From Sipunculus nudus (taxonomy: Eukaryota > Annelida > Sipuncula > Golfingiida > Sipunculidae), in NCBI GenBank assembly GCA_026874595.1, contig CM049308.1, positions 25,716,367-25,780,366 of the forward strand: a stretch of 64,000 bases of DNA. The letters are read 5' to 3'. Shown in pieces: positions 21,120 through 32,419 of the stretch. Each line of letters starts with the position of its first letter. The first letter of the stretch is position 1. The position numbers were made by a program, and so were the translations under genes. Under the pieces are notes generated by a model. That model saw only the letters and a program-made list of their open reading frames with translations, was not told the origin of the DNA and made no database searches.

Positions 21120-23225
21120 ATAGTGTTAAATGCTTCAGTCATTTATTTACATTTAACTGTTATAATGTAGTGTACTAGAGAGCAATAATCGTTTAGCTTT
21201 ATTTCATCGTGTGTGTAGTGCGACATGTCGCTTCAGCTAGTCTGGCAACGTCGGTTGATACTTTCGCAGGCCTTAATAAGGTCTAAGATGCCCCAACAAG
21301 GCCATGTAAACTTTTTACAATTCCAACTAGTCTTCTTTCCGTAAAAGAAATAACCGTGATAAATAATAAAGACTTTCCTCAATGTGACCCATGCCTGTCG
21401 GTCGCATGGTCAGGAGGCACATCAACAAGTGACCACAAACTTCAGGAAGTCTCCAACCTTACAGTAAATAATCCTCCATACAAATTAATTATGATTATGA
21501 TGATCTATATATTAATAGCGTAAGGCGATTTTTGTCATTTTCCGTATCTCCTCTGATACCACCGTGATTTTCGACATGCATATGCTCCGGGTTTGTCCGA
21601 AGAGATTCCACCCATTTTTATTTACAATATTTGCGTTTTACGTGCATAGTTAATAATTTATTATTTGCTCCCTCGCGGGCGCCTCTTTTCTTTGTGTCTT
21701 CGGGCCAGGTAACACAATGGCCGTAGAGTGTGTGATGGTGGGACAGAGTTTTTCTGCGTGGGGCCTTTCTGGGGTTTTCTTACATTTCACGGTGACCGGC
21801 CCGAAATAATCCCCACCGGCGATTCCTTCTCAAAAGGGGGATCTTTGAAAGTATAGTTTTGCAGGAGCCCTCTTCGTGACCTGATATGCTTGAGTGCACA
21901 TCTACCGGGTCGAAGGAAATCGTGATGGATAGGCCAAAATAAAGTATGGTTCTTAAGCACTTTGTTTCAGAAACCTGTGAGGCCGGGCGATATTTTACCT
22001 TTCTTTTGTTTGTTTCGATAAAAAGTTCATATGAACAGGGAAAGCATGAAAAATAACAGAATTTTTTGTTATACACGCAAAAGCACTACATAACAAAGGA
22101 AATCTGATCAAAATTGTATCAATTTATCTTCTTGAAAGATGAAAATCAAAATAATTTTTTTTATGCGGGAGGGGGGGGGGGGGGGGGTACCATTGACGCG
22201 GGCGGTGCCTGAGAACCATACCTTTTATTTTTTTGGTCTTATACAGTCGCACTTTGTCGCACGAAGTCCAGGACCTTGCATGCGATTGAGGTCCTTGACA
22301 AATGTTCACCAACACGTGTAGGCCAACTTTGGAACAGATGTAAGGAAAATGTTAACCAAATTTAAGTCGTGGTTGGTACAGTGTGATGTGTCCATGTGTG
22401 GTGTGGCACAACCAAAGTTGTAAAGACATAATATTGACGTAAAATATTTTGAAAATCGAGTTCTCATTACTGCAGTTACAAATGTATAACTCCTGTTAAA
22501 ATGTATATTTGATACGTTTGTACTGATATTTGTTTCTTTTACATGCATGTGCCATCTCATAATCTAATTTTAATAATGTTCATCTAATACTCTTTGTTTT
22601 TAAAGACTTTAAATTCTTTCATTCAGTATGTATGCTTATTGCGTATAAGTCATGGCCATCATTCATACTATTTTCACAAATAAAACCGGTATTTTTGCAT
22701 TTTTTATTTAGGTCTATTCCGTGGAGGGTTTCTTTTGTATTTATATGTAATCCTGTTGACCAGTCCCTCATAACACATGGTACATGTGTAGGTGACTATT
22801 TGTCAATGATCCCGACCACATATTAAGCACTGGCTTCGGGGGACCGTGTGCGACTGTACGCTGTTCCGAAACATGTTCCGAACGCTGTTCCGAAAGATAT
22901 TTATCCACAACACCATACATATAATGGATCTATATATTTATATCGTAACGCGATTTGTGTGATTTTCCGTATCTCCGGATTTTCTGTGTATTTCCGATAC
23001 CACCGTACGCATTGTGTCGTCCCAAACCGTGCGTAGCACGTGTATTTGCTAGTATACTATGGATTCCTTAAATCTGTTGCGGTTCATTATCCACTTTCAC
23101 TTTTGTCCCCTCCTTGTTCAAGATTATGGAGGCAAACAATAACATTGGTTTTTTATTTTATGTGAATTTTTACTTTTTTTAATACATTACTAATGATTAT
23201 TTACTAATGATTATACCTTCAACAG
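21120..23225. repeat. Interval with a short repeated block and homopolymers
   Basis: Text near 21500-21575 (GATCTATATATTAATAGCGTAAGGCGA, continuing CCGTATCTCC and GATACCACCGT) recurs in the same orientation at 22925-23005, about 1.4 kb apart. The region between is moderately GC-rich at 21670-21900 with no recognisable product. A G16-type run sits at 22169-22187. Nothing else assigned. Confidence 0.45.
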
Positions 23226-23234
23226 GAGCACTCG

Positions 23235-23500
23235 CTTGTAGAATTCCCGAGGTCCTGGAGTCACACCTTACAGCCGTGTGACAGGTGAATGTGCCATGCT
23301 CCGGATCCTTCTTGCATCTTTCATCCTCTCCACGAAAAGGCCATCCCGTCATTGGGGATGACCAATGGCTGTCCTTCCTTGCTCATTAGAACAAAGTTAT
23401 GTAGGTGGTCTAATATGTCCGTCACACCAGCCAAGGTGGAAGGATTCTGGTTTATCACAGCTAGGCAAATAGGCCTGGTTGCTGTGTATTTTGGGAGTGA
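23235..23500 (-). pseudogene. DUF6589-like transposon protein fragment
   Basis: The minus strand reads NQNPSTLAGVTDILDHLHNF, VLMSKEGQPLVIPNDGMAFS, then after a stop and shift ERMKDARRIRSMAHSP and PREFYKRVLLL. The order, a helix with LDHLH followed by a GDG(M/L)..ER..DARRAR-type motif and an EFHKRILLLQ-type segment, fits large transposon-associated proteins of cnidarians and molluscs annotated DUF6589. In that family the central motif usually begins GDG/GDQ; here it reads NDG. No flanking exon was found. Family assignment is from memory of the motif and is tentative. Confidence 0.45.
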
Positions 23501-23850
23501 TCTCAGGAGATAGGCCTGGTAGTTATATATCGACGTATGACCTGAGGTATGTTAGGTATTCTTGTACAAGATCCATGTCCAGAAGAAGATAAATGGCATG
23601 TGTTCTGTTTATGCAGCTAAAACGATACGGTAAACATTCAAATACTATACAATTCTGCAGATATCTGAACAAACTGTTTAGACTCATATGATATAACAGG
23701 AACAGGTGCACCTTCATAGGATATCGTCTCCTGAGATTAGTATATTTTTTAAAATATGGCTATATTATAGTATAAGCTTAAACTTATAATTTTGCAAGAG
23801 AAGGCGGAACATTGTCTGAAGCCGATCTTTATTTTTGTGGCATCAGTGGA

Positions 23851-24152
23851 TCAATCACTTGAACTCTCCTGAGACCAGGTGTAATTGTCATTTTGAATAT
23901 CTGCAGTATCTGTCTCTGCGTCATTGGTACCTATATCATCATCACTTTCGGTATCATCAATCAAATCATGGTCAGCAGCAATACTGCCAAACGAATTGCA
24001 CGCCATTATGTGTAGATCGAAGAAAGCCGTTTGATCCACTTATCGCCGTCGCTTCACTCCCTTGCTCCCTAGCCACTTTTCCTTTCTTTCTTTTTTCTTT
24101 CTTGGTATGTAGATGTCACGTAGGCTTTTCCACCTCTTCTCGCAATTTGTGT
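23851..24152 (-). pseudogene. MADF-domain (Adf-1-like) exon with one premature stop
   Basis: After acceptor TATTATTTTGTAG the minus strand reads TNCEKRWKSLRDIYIPRKKK, a basic KEKWLGSKGVKRRR stretch, a TAA stop, then VDQTAFFDLHIMA and an acidic tail (DDTESDDDIGTNDAETDTAD). CEKRW.SLRD..(R/K).. is the hallmark of the MADF domain, a Myb-related DNA-binding module of Adf-1-like transcription factors that is widely amplified in invertebrates, often within transposons. The domain's N-terminal helix would lie in an upstream exon that was not found. The single stop between the basic stretch and the VDQTAFFD segment suggests recent inactivation or a sequencing error. Confidence 0.65.
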
Positions 24153-24159
24153 CTACAAA

Positions 24160-24370
24160 ATAATACCACTAATATCTGCATATCCTGATATGATATGACA
24201 ACTCATGACTTTATTGTGCTTTCATATATTATTTGATAGCTCATGAGCACACCAGAAATATCACCCTGGTATAAGAGCATACATTCATTTGGCGGGTTTA
24301 CCTTGTGGACAAGACTGCACGCAAGGTCAGTTTACATTCCTTTGTTACATCACCTGCCTACAACTATCCC
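24160..24370. other. Short unassigned interval
   Basis: No feature seen before the C-run that marks the edge of the transposase-like copy. Confidence 0.35.
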
Positions 24371-24379
24371 CCCCCCCCT

Positions 24380-25620
24380 CATAAAATCTGTCTCTTCAGG
24401 GATTTGCCTTGTTTGGTTTTCTCCAAGCAAAGTGTTCTTTGCTGGATTCTGGCAAAGAGTCGGCTTAGTAGGCGTTACCCGCCTTGTAGCGAGAGAGGTC
24501 ACCAGATCAAAATACTGAAGTGACATGTCCAGTATTTGGCTGAGGCGTCCTTCGTTGTGATCGGCACTGCAGCCATGATTATCTGAAGGGACATGCACAT
24601 CTACTCCAGCTGTAGAGGAAACCGCTTCTTCTAGAAAGAAACTTCAGCCCTGTTCTTGTAAATTAGCTCAGCCTGCCGGGAAATCACCAGCCATGGTGTC
24701 GAACTCTTCGGTACCAAGACCAAATGTTTCTGGTGTCCCACTCTGAGGTAACACAGCACCACTATGCTTGTCTTAATTTTGGAAATTCTGTCCTTGGTGA
24801 ACAAGCATTGTGGGACTTTCTTTGCCATCTGATGTCTTGCTCTGCTTGACAATTGCCGGTCTTTGTTCCAGTTGTTAAATCTATAAGAGGCTGGCAGTGG
24901 CAACTTAACATATAACTCGACACATTTTTTTCTGAATTCCGCAGTTGTCTGTTGAGATTTTCCTTTTTGTATGTTGTTACACCAGGCGGATTCTTTGCCA
25001 GGCAGCCTTTCACTGCGTGTAATATCAGTTTATCCGCTTCACACACAGCCTGCTCAGTTTGATTTCAGTACTGTCAGGTGTAGCCTCAGACCTTTTTCTG
25101 AACGACGCCGATAACACAAGCTTTCCTGCTTGGCCGAGAATTTACCACACTTTGGGATGTACATAATAACCCTCTGGTTGGCATGGAATAGATCAAGCAC
25201 AACACGAGTGCTTTCATCGAACAAAGCTTTCTTCTCACTAGGCAACAGAAGTCGACGACTATAATTTTTATTTGGGGCGGGGGGGGGGGGGGGTCTGACT
25301 GATACCTGTCCTTTAAATGTTCCAGTAGGTGAGCCACCTCATTAAGACTGTCACTACGGGTCAATTTGCATGTGACCATCTCCCCATTTCCATTCAATAC
25401 CAGATAGAGTGAACTACATTGTCTTTATAACTTTTTGGTCATTGCATTTACTACTCCTACATTTGATGCAATTTTTAATGTGTGATCGATGGAAAGAGTT
25501 GCGTCCCCAATCAGTGCTACTCATCTGATGGTCGCACAGATGTTTGTGTGCTGCAAAGTTCCGGAGAACCAGCCGCACCAGCGCATCATCGGACGCATCA
25601 TCTATACTTTCAGGAGGAAT
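24380..25620 (-). pseudogene. Transposase-like gene, decayed copy 2 (inverted relative to 10.0-11.3 kb)
   Basis: Minus-strand order from 25620: DDASDDALVRLVLRN with HLCDHQMSSTDWGR; EVAHLLEHLKDRYQ; a proline run from a C/G homopolymer (25277-25294); IIVVDFCCLVRRKL; VVLDLFHANQRVIMYIPKCG; and VCEADKLILHAVKGCLAKNPPG with VTTYKKENLNRQL. The last resembles the KGCLS.IPPG.GT..NE.LHR.LN segment seen in a widespread transposase-like family, and VVDFCC..RRKL with LDLFHA..R resembles its DDE-fold core. At least three frame changes break it. It keeps more of the core than copy 1, which lacks the VVDFCC block. DNA identity with copy 1 extends beyond the coding part. Confidence 0.6.
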
Positions 25621-25629
25621 ACACAGTAT

Positions 25630-26180
25630 ATGATGGCTCTATTTGTCTCCTGAAGTAGGCACCAGGCTCCAACAGCTAGTGTCCTCCTAATGGTGATGTT
25701 ACTGAAATGGGCTCCAGCACGTGCAAAGGGTCGTCCGGTGATATGAGTACCCTGAAATACACAATAAATTGACGTCTGAATCTCACGCGTGAACTGCTGA
25801 AAAAAAGGGGAAAAAACAGGTTCCTGAGGTTGTACTCTCGGCAGGTTCTAAGCCTGGTCCATTAAGTCAAATCTGGCGATATCTTTTAATTTTTAAGAAA
25901 CCCATAATTTCATGGTCAGATTTGTGGAATTTTTTTTAAACACCAAAACTTTTGATGCACCGCATACCTCAGAAACTTTTTTTTTACAAATATATGAAAA
26001 AGTTTACTGACATCGTTTAATTTAAGGAAAATACTGTTAACGTCTGGTATTAGCGCCCACTTCCGATGGCCACTGGCTTAACCATCGGCAAAATTTTTAT
26101 TATATTAAAACGGAAATAAATTATAAAAAGAAAAAAAAGGACTCTACACTTTGTATATCATTCTGTGCAGGTGATCGGGT
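25630..26180. other. Unassigned interval
   Basis: AT-rich sequence with short homopolymers and no recognisable feature. Confidence 0.4.
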
Positions 26181-26186
26181 GTTGGT

Positions 26187-26506
26187 CACAGCGTGTTTAA
26201 TGTTCTGAGTGGTTGGCAATGTGGTTGTGACATTCGTTGGTTAGTTTTGTTGTGTTGGTTCAGCGCTGGTATCTTCTGTTCTGGACGATGTTTGTTGAAT
26301 GTTTTGGCAGTACAGATCAAACACCTTCTGGTATGGATCATACTATATCACCTTCTCTACGTTTGTGTCTGAGATGTTGCACTTGGTGGAAATTGGCATG
26401 AACCCTGCATCCCGATATTTGCTGACACCAATTCCAAGTGGCCGAAGTGAATACATAGTTTCGGTGTTGCTCGGTACTGCTTCCTACAGTACGTCGCACC
26501 GGTAAT
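26187..26506 (-). pseudogene. Unrecognised coding fragment with two stops
   Basis: The minus strand reads ETMYSLRPLGIGVSKYRDAG, FMPISTKCNISDTNVEKVI, stop, YDPYQKVFDLYCQNIQQTSS and a Thr/Pro-rich tail (RTEDTSAEPTQQN, stop, PTNVTTTLPTTQN). The text stays in one frame for about 100 codons, which is unlikely by chance. I do not recognise the family; the Ser/Thr tail suggests a linker or extracellular stem. Confidence 0.4.
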
Positions 26507-26509
26507 GTT

Positions 26510-28380
26510 TTTCACCATCCCAGATTTCTTTACTGGCAGGCTGCGAAGTATTGGGAAACCTCTGTAGCCCTAAGTTTTAGTGTCCTCGAACAGTACCTGT
26601 TGGTCACTGCCAGTCGTCGGAGAAGCATTATTTCCTTGATTATCAAGTTTCTTTATGGATCAATAGTCCTGGTTTTCTTAGGGTGACTACAATTCAATGA
26701 TGGCTTGTCTCTAAACATGGAGCACATTCCTCTTTTGGTAAATATATTCCCTACCCACAGCCTTTACCAAACAGATGCCGATAAAATTAAATCAGTGTGC
26801 ATAGAAAAGCAACATTTATACAAACACAGCTTTTAATGTTACCAAGTTTTGAAAAAAAAAACTGATTTCTTTCGTAACACAAAAAGATTTGTGCACTGTT
26901 TCATCTTTGCAGATTTATTAATGCATTATTAATTATCAGTACTCTGCAAGCCTCTTAGGTATATTTACACCAAAATAGCAGTTGACCTTACTCTTTAACA
27001 AGCTATTTATATCCTGTGTGAAACACACCCATCCGTGGAATGGACTTCGTGCTAATTCATGGACATAAATGGGTTATGGATTCACAGTTTTTGGCAATGT
27101 AGTCTCGGCCAAGACTGAAGGGAAAGTCACATCAGTCGTGAAAAAAGCCTTGCGAAAACGAAAAGCAGATTTTGGTGTCGCGCAAAAATATAAAGCGAGA
27201 GTGTTGATTAGATAAATGTGTGAATATGTCTCATATTTTGGAATTTACATTTACTTACATATGTATTATCTGAAGTCTTGAAAAATAGTGCTGTCTTGGC
27301 CTCGTCACAGGACTGTTCAGAGATAAAATATCTCTGAAGTGTATGGAAACAGTGGTAGAAAACAGTGTGTGAAGTTCAACTACCTTTTTCCTGCTGGTGT
27401 AAATGTTGTTTTGGTATTTAACAATCTCAGTCCATCTTGCACCGATATTCCGGATTTATCTTGCTTTAAAGCGGCTTTCTACGGTACGGTAGCCCTTTTA
27501 TTTGGCCGGAAGGGCCACACCACAATTGCAGCAGAAAGACATTTAGTTTCAGAACCAAACTGAATTTTTAATACAATCACCATAGAATATAGCAATCATA
27601 TAAATATTCATGATTTACAAGTTGGTCAATTGTAAACTTCATATTCATGCATTTTTAATAATAATCCTTTTTTAATTGGCATGCTGAAAGATTCAATAGA
27701 ATATCCGTATATATCCTTATATATTTTTCCGAATACAATACGGATACGTACATATGACTCGAAGTGCTGCAATGAGTATTCTGCTGACAAAATAAGCTAA
27801 TTCGATTATAAGGTCAGCTGCTTATAAGATTCTATATCCCCTTGATTATGAAGACACCTGCGCAATGTGGCCTATTGCTCCTGATATTTTAATATTCATG
27901 AACATTTTTGACAATCTCTTTGCATGACTTCCCTTGTATTAATGTCAGTTTTCATACCTTGTGGTAATAAGAGCTTGAGTAGAAGTGATAAAGTACGAAG
28001 ATTCAAAATTGTTTAGGCTTTAGAGGTCATTATAGCACAATTTAAGCAGATGGGCAGTCAAAGTGGGGGAACCATTTTTTATTATATTGAGTGTTTGGTT
28101 AGAGAGGTGACACGGTGATGGGCCAAGTAATGCTTATAATATCGTTCACCCGGTGAAAACATTTTGTCAACTGCCTGCAGGCGTGAGGGTCAAACGCCTT
28201 GGATAAATCAAGAAATACACTTAAATGACAGCTAAAATGCATATTTAATTTTATAAAAACTTTTTGATTGAAAATTTTTTAATGGAAATAGTATTTATTT
28301 ACTTTTTTATTTTTCTATACAACTTATAATATATATACGGTAGAGCACTATCACCGCGATGTATTGAATTCACGTTATGT
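26510..28380. other. Long interval without recognised genes
   Basis: AT-rich; a plus-strand frame 27339-27563 has no motif. Nothing supportable beyond short A/T runs. Confidence 0.45.
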
Positions 28381-28389
28381 GAACAATAC

Positions 28390-28392
<3 letters not shown>

Positions 28393-28432
<40 letters not shown>
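28393..28432. repeat. (TA)n microsatellite
   Basis: Pure TA run of about 38 bases. Confidence 0.95.
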
Positions 28433-28437
<5 letters not shown>

Positions 28438-28469
28438 TTGTTAAAACGATCAGCTGTGACGCTGAATTT

Positions 28470-29330
28470 TACGATGGTAAGCATCTGTCTGTTTGTCACA
28501 ACTCTACGGTCCACAATTTTGCAGCAATTGCTTTCAAACCGACACAGCTGGTAGACAATTATGTCCTGGAACCCTTTTGTTTTTGGTCTATTCAGGTCAA
28601 AGGTCCAAGTTCATCAAGAAACTTTTTTCTATTAGCATCGTAACTTCGTCAATATTAGTCCTTGATCTTTTGTCAGTATGTCTCTGTATGTCAGGTGTCG
28701 TTAATTTCGCTTGCTCCCTGGTTCTTGCGCCTCACCTTTAGCGTACTACACAGTTTTGCAGGAATCATTTTGTAACTGGTTCATCTTCTGTCTTACACTA
28801 ATATTATAATTTTCCGGATATAGCCGTTAGGAGGCGCTGCTCTCGAACCTCCCTAACATATCATGTTTTGCCATATCTCCAAAAATATAGACCTCAATTA
28901 CATAAACTATAGCTTATTTTCTTCTCCCGAGTCTTCTCCATGACCTTGATAAAAATCTTCTGGTCTCAATCTTATGTCACTTTGACTATATGCCTGTCTG
29001 GTTGTCAGCTGTCTCAGTTTCTCCTGCTTTTTGGTTCATGCGTCTTACATATAACATTCTTAAGTCCTCAGTTGTGCTGGAGTCACTTTGTAACTTGCAT
29101 ATATCGTTTGTCTTCAAGATTTCTGGAACTCCCATGTGAATTGTCTGAATAGGTCAAAGGTTAAGGTCATCAAACACGTCAAAATCTTGTTTCCCTAATA
29201 AATATGACAGTATATTTATCCTATCTTCACAAGCAATGGCTCATTTTCTCCCTCTTCTTCATTGCACGTTCATCCGACAATTTAAGTCATTTCCGGCTAG
29301 GGCTCGTCCTAAGGTCATCTAGTTGTTTTG
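28470..29330 (+). repeat. Two-unit degenerate repeat of tandem-core type
   Basis: Text at 28490-28740 and 28950-29200 shares GTC(A/T)GGTGTC/GTCAGCTGTC, CTTTTTGGTTCATGCGTC or CTGGTTCTTGCGCCTCACC, TTTTGCAGGAATCA/GCTGGAGTCA, and GGTCAAAGGT(C/T)AAG followed by TCATCAA. This resembles a pair of roughly 460-bp units of an old interspersed repeat. No coding potential. Confidence 0.45.
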
Positions 29331-29495
29331 TTTAGTTGTGTGTGTTTGCCACGACTTGCTAAAGATTTGTTCACACTGTTATTATATAAATTATTATCAA
29401 ATGGTTTAAGCATTCAGTTTTATCATTTCATCGTAACAATGGGGTAAGGGTTTATAGAAGTACGCAAATATCAATACAGAACACATACACTTATT

Positions 29496-31414
29496 CAGGC
29501 CTTGCCTTTTGAGGAGAGCGATCGCTCCCGCGCGCCATCGCTCGCCTAAAACAGACTTTAGGAGAGCTAATAATCGCTCTCCTGGCATTCAGAGCCTTCC
29601 AAAATTTTTTTTGGATCTCAAACGATTGGGCAGGTACGGGTACTTGAATTAGAAGACGGTTGCAGCCAAGCAGTGCCGTTACACGTATTGAACAACCTCC
29701 CGGTATTTTGATGCAAGACATGTTGTTAGCTGGACGATTTGTTTGCTTGATGGAACCGCCTGACCAGCTGAGAGGGTATACTATCGACCTCAACTTGACG
29801 AAATGCCGCCTGGTGCCTTGAAATCTGTATGAATTTGTTTAAATTTTTGTAATATTCAATGAAGAAACACGCGAGTCAAAATTATAATTAAGAATTATAT
29901 ACATTGACCGCAAGTCCGGCCTCAATTACAATGGAATATCTGTTAACAGAAGAACGATTTTAACCGGAACTGTCACTTCCGACCGTCACAGATTCTCTTC
30001 AGTCCAAAACTTTTATGACATATGAAAACGTGACAACTTAAAAGTGAATTTAGTTAATTTCTTGTAGTTGTCGTGCGAATAATCTTACACGCTGCCACAA
30101 CTGCGGAATCCATGACTGCGTCTGGTCTAGACGGAGATCGTCATTAGGCCTATTCAATTGTTTTCTGCGCATGTCTTATGTTCTTTATAATATTCGGGCG
30201 CTATTGGATACATTTGTCACATGCTTTAATTTGAATAGGAATTCCCTCATGTCAATATTCGCATGTGCAAGCCTTAGTCGTCCCGGGACTTCTGTGAATG
30301 TTGTATGTTCACGCAACCGACGCTTTCGGCAGTTAGGCCCTATGTCAGTATGTGACATGAATTCCCACCGTTGAAGAGCAAGTTGCAAAACATGTCAAAC
30401 CCGCTTAAAGCGCAAGTTAGGTCTATTTATAATTATTGTTTTCTGAAATGAAGCTTGGCAGTTTCTGCAGTTGACATTTGTCGAACGATATATGAACTGA
30501 TAATACGCGTTTTTAGCGATGGTCAACTGACACATGGCACCACGAAAAAATGTACACTTAGACGCGGCTATCTGATATATTTATTTAGATTAACAAACGG
30601 GGTAACAGGTACTAGATGCAATATATTCGTACAGATTTTTTAAAATATATATATATATATATTGTATTTTATTGACTGTATCATCGACTTTTTATTGAAC
30701 CAAGAAGAAGAATGAACAGATCGACATTGGCACGTGTTTTTCCGTCAAACCTACTAAATAATAAAGATTTAGCACAGAGGCCATACATGTCGATTCATAT
30801 ACCATTTGATATACCTATAATTCAACACTTGTGGTATTATCTTCTCCTCTTCTTATAATAATTTCTTTCTTATCTTTTTTTTTTGTTAAGACTTTTCGTA
30901 TATGTTAAAGGGCCAATTAACTGAAGTATCCCCGGGACTCATCAGTTGATGAGATTTCATGCGGCCCAACTTCAACAAAACTATCTCAAATAAATATTTG
31001 TTTGTAAATATTTAATTTTTTTAATAATGTATTCTGAAATATATGTGTAATAATGCCATCACAACCAAAATATTTTAGTAATTAGTGCATAAAAATACAA
31101 ATTATGCTGTTAGTAAATGATCATGGAATTTTTTTTTGTAAACATTTAAATTATGGTTATTAGTTATATATTACAATATAAGTTATTAGTTATATATTAC
31201 AATATAAGTTAATCTGTTGACCTTATGGGTAAACACTTTTCACCTGTTACTGCACAGAAAGGTAAATTATACCCTACTGAACTATATAATGATATATTCA
31301 TGAATTAGAGGGGAAATTTAAACTCTTTAATTTCAGGCAAGTGAACCCACTCGCCTTAACTCTATGAGGGGAGTGATTTTTCACTCCCGTGCCTTTTTCA
31401 AAAGGCAAGGCCTG
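29496..31414. mobile_element. 1.9-kb DNA transposon with TIRs and CTTATT duplication
   Basis: The left end CAGGCCTTGCCTTTTGA (29496-29512) is matched by its inverse TCAAAAGGCAAGGCCTG (31398-31414). The flanks repeat CTTATT directly: 29490-29495 before the left end and 31415-31420 after the right end. Subterminal GAGCG..CGCTCCCG and CACTCCC words also mirror each other. The largest internal frame (29491-29793, minus, with NNMSCIKIPGGCSIRVTAL) is short and unrecognised, so it is probably non-autonomous. A 6-bp duplication would fit IS3EU- or Dada-like groups better than hAT (8 bp) despite the CAG terminus; this is inference. Confidence 0.7.
30640..30661. repeat. Short (TA)n run
   Basis: TA run of about 20 bases inside the 29.5-31.4 kb element. 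Confidence 0.9.
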
Positions 31415-31420
31415 CTTATT

Positions 31421-31914
31421 GGTATCATTTTGTTTGCCTAATATTACAATTCCACTCAATCTCAGACAATCGCCCTGGTTGAGATTTTAGGAAATATAAG
31501 ATTCCACAAATTATTACAGACATTAACAGACTGATGGATAAACCAACATCCCAGGTCCTCGCTATAGCACAGTTGATTGAAGCTCAGATCTAATTATATT
31601 TTGGAGAGAAGAATCTTTATGAATAAAAACATAAATTATGAAGAATCTTTATAAATAAAACATATATTTAATAATATTCCTTATGTACTAATGTATGATA
31701 TAATTCAATGAAAAGAAATATGAATGACAACACAAGAGAAAATGTACTTCTACTAATTATATTGATTTTTATGTTTCATGGGCACGTCATGTGGAATCTT
31801 CTTTTTTTCACAAGAGTCATATACAAATGCTGAAATCATCCCATTTTGTGAAACATCAACATTACGTAATACTTTCCTAGGCTTTTAAGGCTGCGGCACC
31901 AGCAATAATAGGAA
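31421..31914. other. Unassigned AT-rich interval
   Basis: Repeated ATAATTCAATGA/AATCTTTATGAATAAAA words only; no gene. Confidence 0.4.
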
Positions 31915-32140
31915 GCTTGGTTTTAGTGACTCTTGCAATTTTCTTTCATGAAATATTGGTAATAACATTATTCAATAAATGAACGAAATTATACTTGACA
32001 CTCAGTGGAAACAAGTCAATCTAAAATATTCCAGCGTGGGTTTGTTAGTAACACGTCGTTCGTGGAACATCCAGGCCATTGAAATGTACAACCCCAACTT
32101 GTAAGTTTCAAGGTCACAGCTAGTTGTGTTTACCTGATCA
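31915..32140 (+). repeat. Partial copy of repeat family R1
   Basis: AATAAATGAACGAAATTATACTTGACACTC-type text matches 600-640; CATCCAGGCCATTGA and GTCACAGCTAGTTGTGTTTACC match 2548-2630; and 31915-32015 is the reverse complement of 59140-59240. It ends at a C-run (32156-32173). Confidence 0.6.
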
Positions 32141-32195
32141 GCAGGACTTCTTATCCCCCCCCCCCCCCCCCCCGAGTTCAAAGAATATTTCCAGA

Positions 32196-32414
32196 ATGGC
32201 AGACTCACTAGTGGTTCCAAAGAGGACCCCAAAGCAACGGTTGCCGAAACCACCATGGAACCCTGCACCATCTAAATGCTTCATGATTTATCCGTTCCAC
32301 ACCAGCGAAGGAGACAAGATTATTGTCGGACTTTTAGTACCTAACATTTTCCGATTCGTCCATTCTCATGAAAACAGTACCCCGTCCCGACTACCGATAG
32401 ATATATTTTGCTGA
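32196..32414 (+). CDS. Small ORF, unrecognised, possible first exon
   Basis: Starts with ATGG in a favourable context and reads MADSLVVPKRTPKQRLPKPP, WNPAPSKCFMIYPFHTSEGD and onward to a stop at 32412. Basic and proline-rich at the N-terminus. No domain recognised and no clear donor. It lies just after the R1 fragment and a C-run. Confidence 0.3.
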   Translation: MADSLVVPKRTPKQRLPKPPWNPAPSKCFMIYPFHTSEGDKIIVGLLVPNIFRFVHSHENSTPSRLPIDIFC

Positions 32415-32419
32415 AATCA

